Assembly: GCF_002812985.1 (NCBI RefSeq)
Contig: NZ_PGCP01000014.1
Span: forward strand, 62,001 to 126,000
Direction: 5' to 3'
From: Aeromonas lusitana
Lineage (GTDB): Bacteria; Pseudomonadota; Gammaproteobacteria; Enterobacterales; Aeromonadaceae
DNA length: 64,000 nt
In this document: positions 54,380-63,113 of the stretch, piece after piece
Layout: the number at the start of each line of letters is the position of its first letter
Position numbering within the stretch: the stretch's first letter is position 1
Position numbers and translations under genes: made by a program
The notes under the pieces: model-generated
The model's input: only the letters and a program-made list of their open reading frames with translations
Database searches by the model: none
Told to the model about the DNA's origin: nothing

Positions 54380-55171
54380 ATGTTGTACCACAAGACCTTT
54401 GAGCTGAGCCCCGAGCGGGATTGGGTGGTGTTCGTGCACGGCGCTGGCGGCAGCTCCTCCATCTGGTTCAAGCAGTTGCGCGCCTATCGGGAGCACTTCA
54501 ACGTGCTGCTGCTGGACTTGCGCGGCCACGGCCAGTCCAACCAGTTGCAGCAGGTGGTCAAGGGGCACTACAGCTTCAAGGCCGTGACCGAGGACATACT
54601 GCGCCTGCTCGATCACCTGAGCATCCCCCGCGCCCACTTCGTCGGCATCTCCTTGGGCACCATCCTCATCCGCCACCTGGCGGAGCTCTGCCCGGAGCGG
54701 GTCAAGAGCATGGTGCTCGGCGGCGCCATACTGCGCCTCGATATCCGCTCACAGACGCTGGTGCAGCTCGGCCGGGTCGGCCAGCACATCCTGCCCTACA
54801 TGTGGCTCTACCGGCTGTTCGCCTTCATCATCATGCCGCGCCAGCACCATCAGGAGTCCCGCAACCTGTTCGTGCGCGAGGCCAGAAAGCTGTGCCAGAA
54901 GGAGTTCAAACGCTGGTTCCGCCTCGCCACCGAGGTCAACCCCCTGATGCGCTACTTCAAGGAGCGGGCCCTGCCGATCCCGACCCTCTATCTGATGGGG
55001 GAGGAGGATCATATGTTTATCGCCCCGGTACGCGAGCAGGTCGCCTGCGATCCCTACAGCCAGCTCGCCATCATCGAAAACTGCGGCCATGTCTGCAACG
55101 TGGAGCAGCCGGAGCACTTTAATCGGCAGTCGTTGGCGTTTCTTTCCACACAAGCATGTGTTTGCGCTTAA
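54380..55171 (+). CDS. Alpha/beta hydrolase
   Basis: The 263-aa protein has the oxyanion loop VFVHGAGGSSSIW, the nucleophile S91 in FVGISLGT, an acid residue in MGEEDHMF and the catalytic histidine in NCGHVCNVEQPEHFN. This is a typical alpha/beta-hydrolase triad. The substrate cannot be inferred. GGGA precedes ATG 54380. It is the last high-GC gene before the island. Confidence 0.9.
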   Translation: MLYHKTFELSPERDWVVFVHGAGGSSSIWFKQLRAYREHFNVLLLDLRGHGQSNQLQQVVKGHYSFKAVTEDILRLLDHLSIPRAHFVGISLGTILIRHLAELCPERVKSMVLGGAILRLDIRSQTLVQLGRVGQHILPYMWLYRLFAFIIMPRQHHQESRNLFVREARKLCQKEFKRWFRLATEVNPLMRYFKERALPIPTLYLMGEEDHMFIAPVREQVACDPYSQLAIIENCGHVCNVEQPEHFNRQSLAFLSTQACVCA

Positions 55172-55404
55172 GCCTTTGCTCAGCCCCTATCTCAAGCAAC
55201 GCTGGGAAGATATGTCATACCGGAACCGATTCAGCGTTGCAGTTTTGCCATCGAAAGGGACAGGGTGGCCCCGGGAGTTAACACCGAATTACTGTATCGG
55301 TAGAGTCCCAGTATTGTATTTGTAACGCCTACCGTAACCGGCGCATTCGTAGTAAGGGAAGCGAATGGAAAATACGTTCGCTTTGGTAGTGTTTTTAGGC
55401 ATAT

Positions 55405-56844
55405 TCAATTTAATGCAACAGCACGAAATCTTTGGGATAAAAACTCTTCATGCGGATTTACGACACCCTCTATTACCTTCTTTAGCATTGCAATTAAATC
55501 ATCATCAATAATTGGAAGCATAATTCCCCTCCCATCCACGTATGTGTCATTGCATCTCGCTAATAGCGTGTCCATGTTATCTACTGATCGGCATAGAAGC
55601 AGACCAAATTTACCTCGATTTATCGAAAAACGGCCAGAAAGTTGGTCTATCTCAGGGTTGGCAACTTCACGTGAGTAATTCTTGCATTCTACGAAAACGA
55701 ATTGGGCTGGAGTTTGATAGGTAGTATGTAGTCGATGGAAAAATCCTTTGCTTGCGGAGTTATCGAAAGTAATATCTATACGCTTTCTTCCATCATGGAT
55801 CTCATTCTCGACTATAGGCGAGACAACATCAGGATAGAAAAGAAACTCAAGAATACCGACGACTAGCCTATGATACTTAGTTGCATCTTCCCCGCCTGGT
55901 GCAATAGCGCCAAGCTTATTGATCAGGTATTGTGCAATAAGAACTGGATCACTATCATCTATTTCCTCATTAGAAATTGCTATGGCTGTGTGCTGAATCC
56001 ACTCTTTGAAATCACGGAATACTTCGGGATGGCTGTCTGTAAAAGAGGCTAGGAACTCTTTAGAATAAGAGGACTCCTGTGATTCCTTTAAAGATTTTTT
56101 TGTCACATAGGGTGTACCGTCCACACGATGTTGGACAAGAGCTGAATGGCTTCGAAGATGTTCATGCTGCAGATACTCGAGAACAAATTGATTGTAATAT
56201 TTCTGAGGTGTGTGTTTTTTTGAGTAGGAAACAATACCTTTGGGTGTCAAAAGTATCTTTCGGCCATCGACAATCAGCATCGATTCATACCGGTTATTCC
56301 AGGAGTGTGTATTTCTATCCCAATAAAACCCAGACTGAACATTTTGCTGTAATGCGATTCCCCATAGTTTACACTGCTCTTGTGTGTAAGTTACAAGATG
56401 GCTACGAGTTATGTTTGTGGTCATATCTGATATTTTATCTTTGTCGATACCGTCAATAAAAAGGCGAAAGTCTTCTAGATCCTCAACAATACCAGTCGCC
56501 ACAGCTCGGCTCTGAGCAATGCTATTAAAAAGCTTATTACTGTCGATGGAGCCGATCGCATTGCCACGAGGCCTACCCCTGGATAATCCCAAACACGTTT
56601 CATTAGGCTCATGTAGGTAGTCAAAAAGAGCTCTTGCTCGAGCAGTTTTGCCATCTCGAATAAAGTTAACAAACGCTTGAAAGAAACTTCGAAGTGTACG
56701 GGTTGCATTGATTGACCAAGAGTCGGTGCGGCAACCAAGGAAAAATGGGTCTACAAATAATGGCGTATCAGCCTCTGTGTCTATATCAACAAAATCCAGT
56801 TCAAATTGAGTGACTTCCAAATTGTATATTTCGCTGACCTTCAC
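55405..56844 (-). CDS. Large protein with C-terminal PD-(D/E)XK nuclease-like domain (island gene A)
   Basis: The 479-aa product has an N-terminal two-thirds of unknown fold, starting with an acidic motif (ELDFVDIDTEADTPLFVDPF at residues 15-34), then helices and polar loops. The last 150 residues fit a PD-(D/E)XK nuclease: E333 (ILEFLFYPDV), D357 (KRIDITF), E386 and K388 (FVECKNY) and Q401 (PEIDQLSGRF), in correct order and spacing. The start is GTG 56844 with GGAG seven bases upstream. GC is about 35-45%, far below the flanks, and codon use is AT-rich, indicating transfer. It lies 81 bp after gene B on the same strand, so the pair is probably an operon. Likely a restriction or anti-phage nuclease, but no known family is recognised. 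Confidence 0.75.
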   Translation of the reverse strand: MKVSEIYNLEVTQFELDFVDIDTEADTPLFVDPFFLGCRTDSWSINATRTLRSFFQAFVNFIRDGKTARARALFDYLHEPNETCLGLSRGRPRGNAIGSIDSNKLFNSIAQSRAVATGIVEDLEDFRLFIDGIDKDKISDMTTNITRSHLVTYTQEQCKLWGIALQQNVQSGFYWDRNTHSWNNRYESMLIVDGRKILLTPKGIVSYSKKHTPQKYYNQFVLEYLQHEHLRSHSALVQHRVDGTPYVTKKSLKESQESSYSKEFLASFTDSHPEVFRDFKEWIQHTAIAISNEEIDDSDPVLIAQYLINKLGAIAPGGEDATKYHRLVVGILEFLFYPDVVSPIVENEIHDGRKRIDITFDNSASKGFFHRLHTTYQTPAQFVFVECKNYSREVANPEIDQLSGRFSINRGKFGLLLCRSVDNMDTLLARCNDTYVDGRGIMLPIIDDDLIAMLKKVIEGVVNPHEEFLSQRFRAVALN

Positions 56845-56925
56845 TATTTTTCTCCATATCGCCTAGTATCGCACTTTGCAGAATATTTGGAACGAAGCGT
56901 AAAATTCTTCGCAAGTAGTGTATTA

Positions 56926-57510
56926 TTAGCCAAGGCTCAGGTCGCTGCTTATAATCTGCGTAGGGGAAAGAGCTTGGTAAAGTTCTGGCAAAGTCAACCT
57001 GACATATTCTGTTAAGGATATTGAAATTACAGAGTCAGGAGATACACCAACAACAGATGCTACGGATTCTGGACCAACCGTACCATCTGAACGTCCGTCT
57101 TTTTTCTTTAATTTAATTAAATTACCAAGATATGATTTAAATGCTTCTTCGCTTACCCCCAGATCAAAAATGGACAGCGCTGGCACTACCTCCTTTAAAG
57201 AAAAGTAATGTTTGGCATGAATATTCAGATTGCCATTTTCACCTTCCGAACCATAAACCAAAAAATGATATCTATCACGACCTCTCATTTCATTTTTTGC
57301 TTTTTCGTAGCATTTAAATTTATCTTTTTCGGTTTTAAATTCTCTTTGAGAACGCTTGAACTCAACAAGTATTAACTTGGCGTCGACGCCAAAAATCCCA
57401 TCGCCACCTATTTCCTGAGTGCCAGATAGTGGCGCAGCAAAGTCAATTTTTCTATCAGTTGCAGTCTGAATAATAAATTTATACTCGACTGTTTTCTCCC
57501 ACCAAATCAT
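56926..57510 (-). CDS. Small PD-(D/E)XK-like protein (island gene B)
   Basis: The 194-aa product starts MIWWEKTVEYKFI. It then shows D43, E50 and K52 in GVDAKLILVEFKRS (D-x6-E-x-K), preceded by E9, which fits a compact PD-(D/E)XK core. The rest is basic and polar, with a C-terminal SSDLSLG. GC is low (one 60-base line has 16 G or C). The sequence GATATGGAG occurs just upstream of both its start and that of gene A. It is the first gene of the pair, about 70 bp downstream of the repeat-bearing promoter region. Confidence 0.65.
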   Translation of the reverse strand: MIWWEKTVEYKFIIQTATDRKIDFAAPLSGTQEIGGDGIFGVDAKLILVEFKRSQREFKTEKDKFKCYEKAKNEMRGRDRYHFLVYGSEGENGNLNIHAKHYFSLKEVVPALSIFDLGVSEEAFKSYLGNLIKLKKKDGRSDGTVGPESVASVVGVSPDSVISISLTEYVRLTLPELYQALSPTQIISSDLSLG

Positions 57511-58061
57511 TAATTATTTTCACTCCATATCATTAATTGCTAAAAATTTATCATGCGGAAAGCACCCATGTGATAATGTTTTAGTATAAATCAAGTGATA
57601 TTTTTAAAACATTAAAACATTAAAACATTAAAACATTAAAACATTAAAACATTAAAACACCAGGGATATCTTAATGCCCTACGCGGCCCCACGTAATTCA
57701 TGCCGTGGATATATGGAACCTTTCCTTGCTATCCATCAACGGATCTCAGTGGTATCCATTTCTTATTCTGCTTCTCGGCCAGCTACATGGCTACCGCATA
57801 GGGTTTCAGCTCCTAGTTCTCTGCTTTAACCGGATTGAGGAAAGGCAAGCCATGGGCTTCCATTGATTTCATTTGGGGTTGTGAGAACCGGATGAGTAGG
57901 ATATCAAATGCTGACCAGCTTTGTTGAGTGAAAAAGCATCTAACCCGTGGCGTTTGAATGAAATCTTGATGTTGGTCAGATTTTTACGGAGGTCTGTCAA
58001 GATAGTTAGGGCTGGTGAACAGGAAAGTAGTAAACAGGGGACGCGGCCATAAGATGGGGTC
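57511..58061. other. Low-GC promoter and boundary region of the island
   Basis: 550 bp without a convincing gene. It includes a possible -10 (TATACT on the minus strand, 57588-57583) for the island operon, the (ATTAAAAC)6 tract immediately upstream, and then about 400 bp leading to the attH-like gene. GC rises toward 57.7 kb. No direct repeats, tRNA or integrase mark the edge clearly. Confidence 0.6.
57603..57658. repeat. Octanucleotide tandem repeat (ATTAAAAC)6 in the island promoter region
   Basis: Six perfect copies of ATTAAAAC at 57611-57658 follow a partial unit at 57603-57610. The tract ends about 100 bp before the gene B start and about 15 bases upstream of the TATACT -10 candidate, where the -35 element and UP region would lie. 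Confidence 0.9.
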
Positions 58062-59162
58062 TCAATACCCCGTCATCTCCAGATAGCCCAGCCCTTGGGC
58101 ATCTCCCGAGACGGAGACTGCTCCCTCCCAGTAGTCGAAGCGGCCCGTCATGGCCTGATTGGGCTGGCGGGCACGGATGGTGAGATTGAGATCGGCGGCT
58201 TTTAGTTGCCACTCGATGGGGTAGGGCTGACCTTTAGGGCTGCGCCAGGTCTTGCCGGGGGTGAGGGCGATGGATTTGGGGGAGAGCAACCGGCTGCTGC
58301 CATCGCGCTCAATCAGGATGCCGTAACGGTTCTCCGGTTCGGGGCGACCGGCCTTGGTGCGCAGGCGAAACAGCATCAGCTCGCGGCCATCGGCAAGTTG
58401 CAGGGAGAACCAGTCCCAGCCGGCCTGCCACTGTGCCAGTACCGAGCTGCTCCACTCGTGATCGAACCAGCCCTGGCCGCTGACTTTGCGGGTCTCCCCG
58501 TCCAGGGTTAAAGTGCCGTTTAAGTTAAGGCGCGGGAAGGAGTAGTAAAACGAGGCGTTGCCCGGGCTCTTCTCGCTGTAACCCGATTTACCTTGCAGCA
58601 CAACGGGTTTGCGATTGCTCACTCGAAGATCCAGCTGGCCGATGGCACTGTCGACGCTGAGCCGCGCGGGAAAGAGCGCCGTTCCTTGGGATTTAAGTGC
58701 CCACTCCCTTAGCCAATACTCGCCCTGGCTGGCGCCTGCCAGACCCGGCCCCTGACGGCTGGTGCGCTCGTCCTGCAGATGCTTGCCGGTGGCGAGATCC
58801 GTGATGGCGAACTGTGCCAGCCAGAGCTGGGGGGTCAGCCAGGGATTGGTCAGTGGTTGCTCTCGAATTGAGCCTTTTTTATCAACCCCTTGCCAATCGA
58901 CCCCCTGGCGAAACAGGGTCCACTGCAGGCCGTACTCGCGCCCCTGTTCGTCTTTGAGGTTGCCGGTGAGATACCACCACTCGGAGCGATAATCCGGGTG
59001 GGCCGCGTGATCCGTGGGCAAGTTTATTGTTTGCCCCGGTTGTGCCTTTTTAAACTGTTCGCCACCACTGCCGAGCACAGCCCCGAGATCCTGGGCCTGA
59101 ACACTTATGCCAAGCAGGGCACACAAGGCGGACAGCAGCTTGGTACGTAGTGAGCGCTTCAT
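58062..59162 (-). CDS. AttH/CrtC-like lipocalin-domain exported protein
   Basis: The 366-aa protein has a signal peptide (MKRSLRTKLLSALCALLGISVQAQ) and two lipocalin-like halves: HPDYRSEWWYLTGNLKDEQG early on, and KVSGQGWFDHEWSSSVLAQW near the middle. These match AttH and hydroxyneurosporene-synthase-like proteins. It forms the end of an operon with an FtsX-type permease and an ATPase, overlapping the permease gene by ATGA. This resembles attEFGH arrangements. The substrate of the system is unknown. Confidence 0.85.
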   Translation of the reverse strand: MKRSLRTKLLSALCALLGISVQAQDLGAVLGSGGEQFKKAQPGQTINLPTDHAAHPDYRSEWWYLTGNLKDEQGREYGLQWTLFRQGVDWQGVDKKGSIREQPLTNPWLTPQLWLAQFAITDLATGKHLQDERTSRQGPGLAGASQGEYWLREWALKSQGTALFPARLSVDSAIGQLDLRVSNRKPVVLQGKSGYSEKSPGNASFYYSFPRLNLNGTLTLDGETRKVSGQGWFDHEWSSSVLAQWQAGWDWFSLQLADGRELMLFRLRTKAGRPEPENRYGILIERDGSSRLLSPKSIALTPGKTWRSPKGQPYPIEWQLKAADLNLTIRARQPNQAMTGRFDYWEGAVSVSGDAQGLGYLEMTGY

Positions 59163-61558
59163 ACCACTCTCCTCGCGGCAAACCAGGAGGCCAGGGCGCC
59201 ACACACCGGTGCCAGCAGCAGCGCCGTGATGGCGTGAGTCGGGGCAGCTTCGAACGCCAGCCGCCAACCGAAGGCGCGGGGATTGACCACTTCAATGAGC
59301 ACCCAGGCGAGGCCATAACCCACCGGCAGGGCGAGCAGGGCGGTGAGCAGCCCCAATCCGGCGCCTTGCCACACCAGCAACTGACGACAGCGGTGGGGGC
59401 TTAAGCCCAGACTCTGCAAGGTCTGCAACTCGGCTTTGCGGGCGAGCCCCAGCACCATAAAGGCGGAGCCGATACCGACAAAGGCTATCCCCAGGATCAG
59501 CAATTTCAGCAGCTCGGTCACCACGAAGGTCTGATCGAACACCCTGAGCGCCGCGGCGTGGATGGCGGGGGCGGGCAAGAGGGTAATTTTTTCCCCAAAG
59601 CGCGCCCGCAGCTCGTCGGCGAGCCGCTCCGGCTGAGGGCTGAAGAGCGCCAGGGATTGTACGGGTCCGGTTTCGAAGTCGTGCAGGATCTGCCCCTTGT
59701 CGCTGCCGTAATCCTGATAGACGCCGGTGACTTGCACAGCTCGCGGGCCCGACTCACTCGTGATCACTAGCGTCTGGCCGACCTTGACCCCGAGGCGCAC
59801 CGTCAGCGGCTCGCTCGCCAACACCTCGCCCGGCCCTGTTGGCCAGCGGCCGCTCAGCAGGGGATAGGCGGCTCTGAGCTCGGGGATGGCGTCCATCTGG
59901 GCCCATTCGATGGGTTGCCCCTGCCAGCGGGCGGGCTGCACCGAGCGGCGGGAGGCGGCTTTGAGTTCCGGGCTGGCGAGTATGGTGTCCAGAGTTGGCT
60001 TGTCGAGCGTGCCCCGGCTGCCCGCCGCACCCCTGGGGGCGCTCACATAGAGATCGGCGGCGAGGCGCTGGCCCAGCCAGATCTCCACGCTGGTGCGAAA
60101 GCTCGACACCATGACGCCGATGCCGATGGCGGCGGCGATGGCGAGTTGCAGCGCCATCACGGCGATGGCGGTGCGATCCAGATGGTATTGGGTTTCGGCG
60201 ACGGCCAGCCTCAAGGTGAGGCCGCCACGCCGGCGCCGCAATAGACTCAGCACCCAGCGCAGGGCATCCGGTAGCCATAGCGCCATGGCCAGCAGCCAGC
60301 CGCCGGCGATCAGCAGAGCGCCGGGGAGCCCAGTCTGGGGCAGCCACAGGCAAATGGCGCAGACCAGCAGGATGACGAGCGCCAGCAGGCGCCGGCGCCA
60401 GGGATGGGCGCTCAAACGTACCTGGCCTTCTCGCAGTTGCAGCGGCGATTGGCGCAGCAGTGCCCACCAGCCGGGCAGGTTGGCGGCGAGCGTCCCAAGC
60501 AGGCCAAGGGCCGCGGCCTTGATAAGGCCCGCGGGGGAAAGGCGCAAGAGATCGATGGGATTGGGGCCGTAGAGATCCGCCAGTGCCTGGGTCAGCTGAC
60601 CCATCAGCGCCTTGGCGAGCAAGACTCCGAGCACCAGGCCGAGCAGGGTGCCGAGGCTGGCGAGTAAGCCAAGTTCCAGCCCCAGCCAGAGCAGTACCCG
60701 GCGCGGCGGCATGCCCAGGATGATCAGCTGGGCCAGCTGGGGGCGGCGCACGCTCTGCACGAAGCGCTGGGCGTTGAACACAAGGAACAGCCCCACCGCC
60801 ATGGCGAGCAGGGAGAGGGCACTGAGGTTGAGCCCCAGCGCATCGCCGAGCAGGCTGGCATCGAGCGCGGGGCTGATGGGCTCTAGCCACAGCGGTTTGG
60901 GCAGTTTGGCTTGCAGCGCCGTGGCTTCTGCCTCGCTTAGCTTGAACAGGATGCGATCCAACCACCCGTTCTTGCCAAGCAGGGGCTGGGCTATGCCGAG
61001 ATCGGTGAGCAGCAGCCGCTCCATGGGCACGGCGCCGGGCTCGAAGGTGCCCGCGAGCGTCAGTTGGAGTGACCGCTCACCCTGCAAAAAGTGGCGGGTC
61101 TGACCGACAGCCCAACCGAGCCGTTTGGCTTCCGGCTCGGCGAGCCAGACGCCATCGGCCCGCGCCAGGGAAAAGGAATCCTTATCGCCGCCTTGTTTGC
61201 CTGAGCCGAGCAAGGGGCTCAAGGGGCCCGGGTTCAAGAGATCGATGCCGAGCAGCTGGAAGCTGCGCCCCTGGGGGTCTTTGAGCCAGGCGTGCACCTG
61301 GGGCAGGGCCGCGAGGGCGCGCTTGCTTCGCACCAGCTTGACGTAAAGCTGCTCATCGAGACCGCCGCTTGGGGCCAGCCGGTAGTTTGCCTCCCCGGCG
61401 AGCTGGCTGCGGGCGGCGACGAAGTTAGTCTTGGCGCTCTGGTTGAGCAGCTCGATGGCGACCACCAACGAGACCCCCAGCATCAGGCCGGTCAGGCTCA
61501 TCAGCAGCAGCCAGGGATGGGCGCGGTAGAGGCGCAGCAGCGCCTTCAGGGGCAGCAC
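59159..61558 (-). CDS. ABC transporter permease, FtsX/MacB-like (two FtsX domains)
   Basis: The 799-aa membrane protein has an N-terminal segment (PWLLLMSLTGLMLGVSLVVAIELLNQ), a periplasmic domain, two groups of hydrophobic segments characteristic of FtsX domains, and a C-terminal domain ending FAARRVV. It starts at GTG 61558 with AAGGAG seven bases upstream. It should work with the adjacent ATPase as a mechano-transmission type exporter or lipoprotein-releasing-like system. The gene overlaps the lipocalin gene by four bases. Confidence 0.88.
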   Translation of the reverse strand: MLPLKALLRLYRAHPWLLLMSLTGLMLGVSLVVAIELLNQSAKTNFVAARSQLAGEANYRLAPSGGLDEQLYVKLVRSKRALAALPQVHAWLKDPQGRSFQLLGIDLLNPGPLSPLLGSGKQGGDKDSFSLARADGVWLAEPEAKRLGWAVGQTRHFLQGERSLQLTLAGTFEPGAVPMERLLLTDLGIAQPLLGKNGWLDRILFKLSEAEATALQAKLPKPLWLEPISPALDASLLGDALGLNLSALSLLAMAVGLFLVFNAQRFVQSVRRPQLAQLIILGMPPRRVLLWLGLELGLLASLGTLLGLVLGVLLAKALMGQLTQALADLYGPNPIDLLRLSPAGLIKAAALGLLGTLAANLPGWWALLRQSPLQLREGQVRLSAHPWRRRLLALVILLVCAICLWLPQTGLPGALLIAGGWLLAMALWLPDALRWVLSLLRRRRGGLTLRLAVAETQYHLDRTAIAVMALQLAIAAAIGIGVMVSSFRTSVEIWLGQRLAADLYVSAPRGAAGSRGTLDKPTLDTILASPELKAASRRSVQPARWQGQPIEWAQMDAIPELRAAYPLLSGRWPTGPGEVLASEPLTVRLGVKVGQTLVITSESGPRAVQVTGVYQDYGSDKGQILHDFETGPVQSLALFSPQPERLADELRARFGEKITLLPAPAIHAAALRVFDQTFVVTELLKLLILGIAFVGIGSAFMVLGLARKAELQTLQSLGLSPHRCRQLLVWQGAGLGLLTALLALPVGYGLAWVLIEVVNPRAFGWRLAFEAAPTHAITALLLAPVCGALASWFAARRVV

Positions 61559-61603
61559 GGCGTGGCTCCTTGGACGGGATCAGGCGATCGATTCACCGCC
61601 AGA

Positions 61604-62284
61604 TCAGCCATGGGCCGTGCCCTTGAGCGCCACCAGCCGCCCGCCTTCGAGGCGCAGCACCCGATCGGCCAGGGCGCCATAGGCCGGGTTGTGGCTCACC
61701 AGCAGCAGCCCGGCCCCCGTCTCTTTGACCGCCGCCATCATCAGCGCCATCACCTGCGCGGCGTTGTGCTCATCAAGACTCCCGGTGGGCTCGTCGGCGA
61801 GCAGCCACTGGGGCTGATGGATGAGGGCCCGGGCCAGGGCGACCCGCTGGCGTTGGCCGCCGGAGAGCTGCTCCGGCCAGGCGTGGCGTTTGCCTTCTAT
61901 CCCAAGGCGTGTGAGCAGGGCCGTCAGCCGGCCAGGCTCACGGGGCAGACCGTTGATATCGAGCGGCAGGCAGCAGTTCTCCTCCACCGTCAGGGTCGGC
62001 AGCAGGTTGAAGTCCTGATAGACGATGCCAAGGTGGCGACCACGCAGGCGGGCCCGCTCGCTGGCCGACTGCGCATCTAGGCGGGTCTGCCCGAGCCAGA
62101 CTTCCCCCTCATCGGGGGCAGTCAGCCCGGCGATAAGGTTGAGCAGGGTGGACTTGCCCGAGCCGCTTTGTCCCAGCAGCAGGCAGGTTTCACCGGCGTT
62201 GAGGCAGAGATCCAGCCCCGCAAACAGGGGGGGCGAGGCGGCGCCAGGTTCGAAGGACTTGCTCAGGTTTTTCAGGCTCAGCAT
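61604..62284 (-). CDS. ABC transporter ATP-binding protein (LolD/MacB type)
   Basis: The 226-aa ATPase has Walker A GQSGSGKS (residues 38-45), signature LSGGQRQR, Walker B LLADEPTGSLD and H-loop VSHN. Its sequence fits the LolD/MacB/FtsE branch that partners with FtsX permeases. ATG 62284 has no strong ribosome-binding site. It is the first gene of a three-gene operon with permease and lipocalin. Confidence 0.9.
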   Translation of the reverse strand: MLSLKNLSKSFEPGAASPPLFAGLDLCLNAGETCLLLGQSGSGKSTLLNLIAGLTAPDEGEVWLGQTRLDAQSASERARLRGRHLGIVYQDFNLLPTLTVEENCCLPLDINGLPREPGRLTALLTRLGIEGKRHAWPEQLSGGQRQRVALARALIHQPQWLLADEPTGSLDEHNAAQVMALMMAAVKETGAGLLLVSHNPAYGALADRVLRLEGGRLVALKGTAHG

Positions 62285-62436
62285 GGGATAACCGGTTGAT
62301 GGCCAATGGCTTTCACTGTGCCTGCCACTATGCCAGTTAGTGATCCCGGCTGCAAAAGGGATGAGGATCCTCGCTGGATCCCGCTTGCCAGAGGTGGTTA
62401 GAATAGGGGCTTCCATGGGTCACAGGATGAGCAAGG

Positions 62437-62904
62437 ATGTTACACAAGCAAGTCAGTTTTATCGTCGACAGCAAGGGCACCAAGCAGGCTGCCGTGGTCC
62501 CCATCGACATCTACAACGAGCTGATGACCCTGCAAAAGGCGCTCTCCGACAACAAACCGGGGGAGCGCGAGCTCTACCACTTCAACGGCAAGGGGGCCGA
62601 GGCCCATGGCTACCCGGTGGGCAAGCGGCAAAACCCCGGCTTCATGGTGCAGGCAGGATCCACCGCCAACGGCGAGGATGCGGCATCCTTGCGCGAGGCG
62701 GTGATCGAACTGCGCCTCGAGCTGCTGGACAAGGGGGTGCTGAGCGCGCGGGCCGAGGGTGGCTTCGTGTTCGTGGCCGATCAGCTGTTCAACAGTCCGA
62801 GCCTGGCCGCCAGTCTGGTGGCAGGCAACAACCGAAGCGGTCTGGACGCCTGGCAAAACAGCGCCGGCTATACCCTCAAGCAGTCCGGTTTTGGCAAGAA
62901 ATAG
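62437..62904 (+). CDS. Phd-like N-terminus fused to a DUF4357-type C-terminus
   Basis: The 155-aa protein begins HKQVSFIVDSKGTKQAAVVPIDIYNELMTL, resembling the N-terminal strand-helix of Phd/YefM antitoxins. Its C-terminal half (GGFVFVADQLFNSPSLAASL...GLDAWQNSAGYTL) matches DUF4357, which appears at the ends of many restriction-type proteins. No partner toxin is adjacent, so a canonical toxin-antitoxin role is not supported. The ATG at 62437 is preceded by AGGA nine bases upstream. Confidence 0.7.
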   Translation: MLHKQVSFIVDSKGTKQAAVVPIDIYNELMTLQKALSDNKPGERELYHFNGKGAEAHGYPVGKRQNPGFMVQAGSTANGEDAASLREAVIELRLELLDKGVLSARAEGGFVFVADQLFNSPSLAASLVAGNNRSGLDAWQNSAGYTLKQSGFGKK

Positions 62905-63030
62905 CCTGAATTTCATAAGCAGCGCTAATGAACGAGGGTGTTTGATAAGATTTTTTCAGGATGTTGCGCCGACATCGAAACGCGAGGGCGCGGATATCGC
63001 CCTCTCGCCGGATCTGAACGGCGGATAACA

Positions 63031-63096
63031 CGCGGCCCCGGCGCCTTTTCCATCGACATGAACTCGATGAGAGGGCGCCGGGGCCGCGTTTTTTAT
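63031..63096. terminator. Very strong hairpin terminator
   Basis: CGCGGCCCCGGCGCC (63031-63045) pairs perfectly over 15 bp with GGCGCCGGGGCCGCG (63074-63088), followed by TTTTTTATGG. A smaller internal stem (CATCGA/TCGATG) lies in the loop. It lies between the DUF4357 gene and the convergent bcr gene. Confidence 0.85.
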
Positions 63097-63113
63097 GGCT
63101 TATGGGCAGAGGC

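Noticed and set aside
57603-57658. Possible CRISPR-like array
   Set aside because: The 8-base units are contiguous without spacers and too short; it is a simple sequence repeat.
57661-57880. A minus-strand reading frame that looks coding-like but contains three TAG stops
   Set aside because: Three stops in about 70 codons is what chance predicts, and the residues match no family I know, so it is not evidence for a decayed gene.
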